Source: Lachnospiraceae bacterium MD329
Lineage (GTDB): Bacteria; Bacillota; Clostridia; UBA1381
Reading direction: 5' to 3'
NCBI GenBank assembly: GCA_010206265.1
Contig: VIQV01000028.1
Location: 1-64,000 of the forward strand
Length of the DNA stretch: 64,000 bases
The notes below the pieces were generated by a model that saw nothing but the letters and a program-made list of their open reading frames with translations, was not told where the DNA came from and did no database searches. Each line of letters begins with the position of its first letter. Position 1 is the first letter of the stretch. Of this stretch, positions 62,470 through 64,000 are shown piece after piece. Position numbers and translations under genes: made by a program.

Positions 62470-64000
62470 TAATTTAGTCGGAAAGACTCTTGGAAATAGA
62501 TATGATATGCTTGAGAAAATCGGAACAGGCGGAATGGCTGTTGTATATAAAGCAAAAGATACTCTTTTAAACAGATATGTTGCAATTAAGCTTTTGCGTG
62601 ATTCACTTGAGGACGAAAAGACTGTTGTATCAAACTTTATCAAAGAGGCTCAATCCTCTGCAAGTCTTGTACATAACAATATAGTGTCCGTTTACGACGT
62701 AGGCGAAGAAGACGGAATGAACTATATGGTTATGGAGCACGTTGACGGTATAACGCTTAAGGAATATATAAAGCATAAAGGCGCACTGCCTTGGCAGGAG
62801 GCTTGTGATTTTGCCATACAGATAGGTCAGGGAATTAATGAGGCGCATGCTATAAATATAATACATCGTGATATAAAACCTCAGAATATACTGATAACAA
62901 AGGATAAGACGCTTAAGGTAACGGACTTCGGTATTGCCCGCGCGGTTGCAGGTGAAACCACTGTTGTGGGCGGCAGCGCATTGGGTTCGGTTCATTATAT
63001 TTCTCCAGAGCAGGCACGCGGCGGATTTACAGACGCGCGCAGTGACATTTATTCGCTTGGAATAGTGCTGTATGAAATGCTTACTGGAAAGGTGCCGTTT
63101 GACGGAGACAGCGCGGTAAGCGTGGCGCTTATGCACCTTGAAAAAGACCCTGTAAACGTTAAGTGCGTAAATATGGACATACCTACAGACCTTGCGTATG
63201 TAACAATGAAGGCAATTTCAAAAGACCAGCCTTCGCGTTATCAGAACGTACAGGAACTCGTGGACGACCTTCACGCGGTTCTTGCAGACGAGCCCTTGCC
63301 GAGCCGTGAGGAGATGTATCGTCAGACGCTGAAAGAACAGCAGGCTGAGGCAGGCGACTTTGATATGGACGAAGATAATGATTTGGACGTGATAGAAATT
63401 TCAGATTTTGCGGACGAGGAGGAAGAAATTCCCCAGAGAGGACGCACAAACAGAAAAACGGAAGTAAAGAAAAAGAATAAGAAACAGAAAAAAGAGGACA
63501 GAATTGCCGCTGTACTGGCAGTTTCAACAATTGTTGTACTAATGCTTATTGCCGCAGGTGTATATCTGTTCCTGAATATGAGTAAAGAGGCGGTAGTACC
63601 CGACTTCTCAAATATGACAATTGAACAGGCTACTGCTGAGGCAGAAAAGGCAGGTTTAAAAATCGCTGATGAAATAGAGTATTCTTTATCTGACGTTGTA
63701 TTGGAAAACTGCGTAATATCTCAGGACCCTGCGGCGAAAAAGGTTGTAAAGAAGAACAGTGACATTAAGCTTATTGTTTCGATAGGTTCGTCTGGCGGTA
63801 ATATTGCGGCGCCGAACGTTGTAAACAAGACATTTGAGGACGCTGTAACGGAGATTATCAACGCAGGTCTGAACTATACGGTTAAGGAGGAAATGTCAGA
63901 GGACGTACCTGACGGATATGTAATACGCCAAACGCCGCTTGCAGGTACAAAGCTTAACAAGGACGATATTATAAATCTTCATATATGCAGAAAAAATGCA
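62459..64000 (+). CDS. prkC: PASTA-domain Ser/Thr protein kinase PrkC, N-terminal 514 residues
   Basis: The open frame runs to the window edge, so the C-terminus is missing. It has a Hanks-type kinase domain (1-270) with glycine loop IGTGGMAVVY, Lys44, HRDIKPQN (His136-Asp138), DFGIAR and activation loop Thr residues in GETTVVGG. A charged juxtamembrane stretch precedes one transmembrane helix (about 349-371). Then come one complete PASTA repeat (about 378-443) and a second (from about 449). It senses muropeptides outside and controls germination, division or translation inside. GGGAGA gives the ribosome site inside prpC. Confidence 0.95.
   Translation, partial: MNSDNLVGKTLGNRYDMLEKIGTGGMAVVYKAKDTLLNRYVAIKLLRDSLEDEKTVVSNFIKEAQSSASLVHNNIVSVYDVGEEDGMNYMVMEHVDGITLKEYIKHKGALPWQEACDFAIQIGQGINEAHAINIIHRDIKPQNILITKDKTLKVTDFGIARAVAGETTVVGGSALGSVHYISPEQARGGFTDARSDIYSLGIVLYEMLTGKVPFDGDSAVSVALMHLEKDPVNVKCVNMDIPTDLAYVTMKAISKDQPSRYQNVQELVDDLHAVLADEPLPSREEMYRQTLKEQQAEAGDFDMDEDNDLDVIEISDFADEEEEIPQRGRTNRKTEVKKKNKKQKKEDRIAAVLAVSTIVVLMLIAAGVYLFLNMSKEAVVPDFSNMTIEQATAEAEKAGLKIADEIEYSLSDVVLENCVISQDPAAKKVVKKNSDIKLIVSIGSSGGNIAAPNVVNKTFEDAVTEIINAGLNYTVKEEMSEDVPDGYVIRQTPLAGTKLNKDDIINLHICRKNA

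Noticed and set aside
1-64000. CRISPR arrays, rRNA and tRNA genes.
   Set aside because: I saw no regularly spaced repeats and no rRNA-like or cloverleaf/TPsiC-like sequence on either strand; a tRNA scan would be needed to exclude a diverged copy.

Overview
The window looks like chromosomal DNA of a low-GC, spore-forming Firmicute of the class Clostridia, probably a gut anaerobe. The evidence is AT-rich intergenic DNA, strong AGGAGG-type ribosome sites, TTGACA/TATAAT promoters, T-tailed hairpin terminators, the sporulation genes ylbJ, yqfC and yqfD, the RemA-Gmk-omega and Era-YqzL-RecO gene orders, and secreted proteins with copper-amine-oxidase N-terminal-type domains. I cannot name the genus. 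I found no rRNA, tRNA or CRISPR array.

Layout. 1-2431 is mobile-element debris: the end of an IS3-family element, then a ParM-like gene and a MobA/MobL relaxase, both cut by deletions and joined. 2538-9021 is an operon with an amino-acid ABC importer, a cytidylate-kinase-like protein, a class III aminotransferase, an iron alcohol dehydrogenase and a C26 gamma-glutamyl hydrolase. 9154-9503 is an IS200/IS605 remnant. 9564-15346 is a leftward fructose PTS operon (fruR-fruK-fruA-ptsH-ptsI). 15480-17302 holds thiE-thiD and a small YtxH-like gene. 17520-25028 holds a DUF1015 gene, rplU-rpmA with a structured leader, a divergent XRE/PASTA pair, a two-component system and obg. 25016-31460 has ylbJ, then yqfC-yqfD-phoH-ybeY-era-yqzL-recO, then rpsT. 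31477-37605 has a WYL/GyrI-like pair, galM, an aspartate aminotransferase and two envelope glycosyltransferases. 37640-42113 is carAB with an attenuator-like leader, divergent from glnK-amtB (42248-44079). 44165-52594 holds secreted proteins of unknown role, a MATE exporter and rqcH. 52773-64000 is the yicC-remA-gmk-rpoZ-priA-def-fmt-yugP-rsmB-rlmN-prpC-prkC block, cut by the right edge.

How the parts work together. FruA imports fructose as fructose-1-phosphate using phosphate passed from PEP by PtsI and HPr, and FruK makes fructose-1,6-bisphosphate. GlnK gates AmtB for ammonium, and CarAB next to it consumes nitrogen for carbamoyl phosphate. The long housekeeping block couples nucleotide supply, initiation-factor processing, rRNA modification, replication restart and Ser/Thr phospho-signalling.

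Most interesting points: (1) carA is preceded by a translated-looking 30-codon leader with a U-rich end whose stop codon overlaps a T9 terminator, the architecture of enterobacterial pyrBI attenuation; (2) two tandem terminator-like hairpins with matching outer stems lie in the glnK leader; (3) the HPr keeps His15 but has Lys at the Ser46 position; (4) L27 lacks the Firmicute N-terminal extension and prp is absent between rplU and rpmA; (5) several near-perfect palindromic operators sit beside regulator genes.
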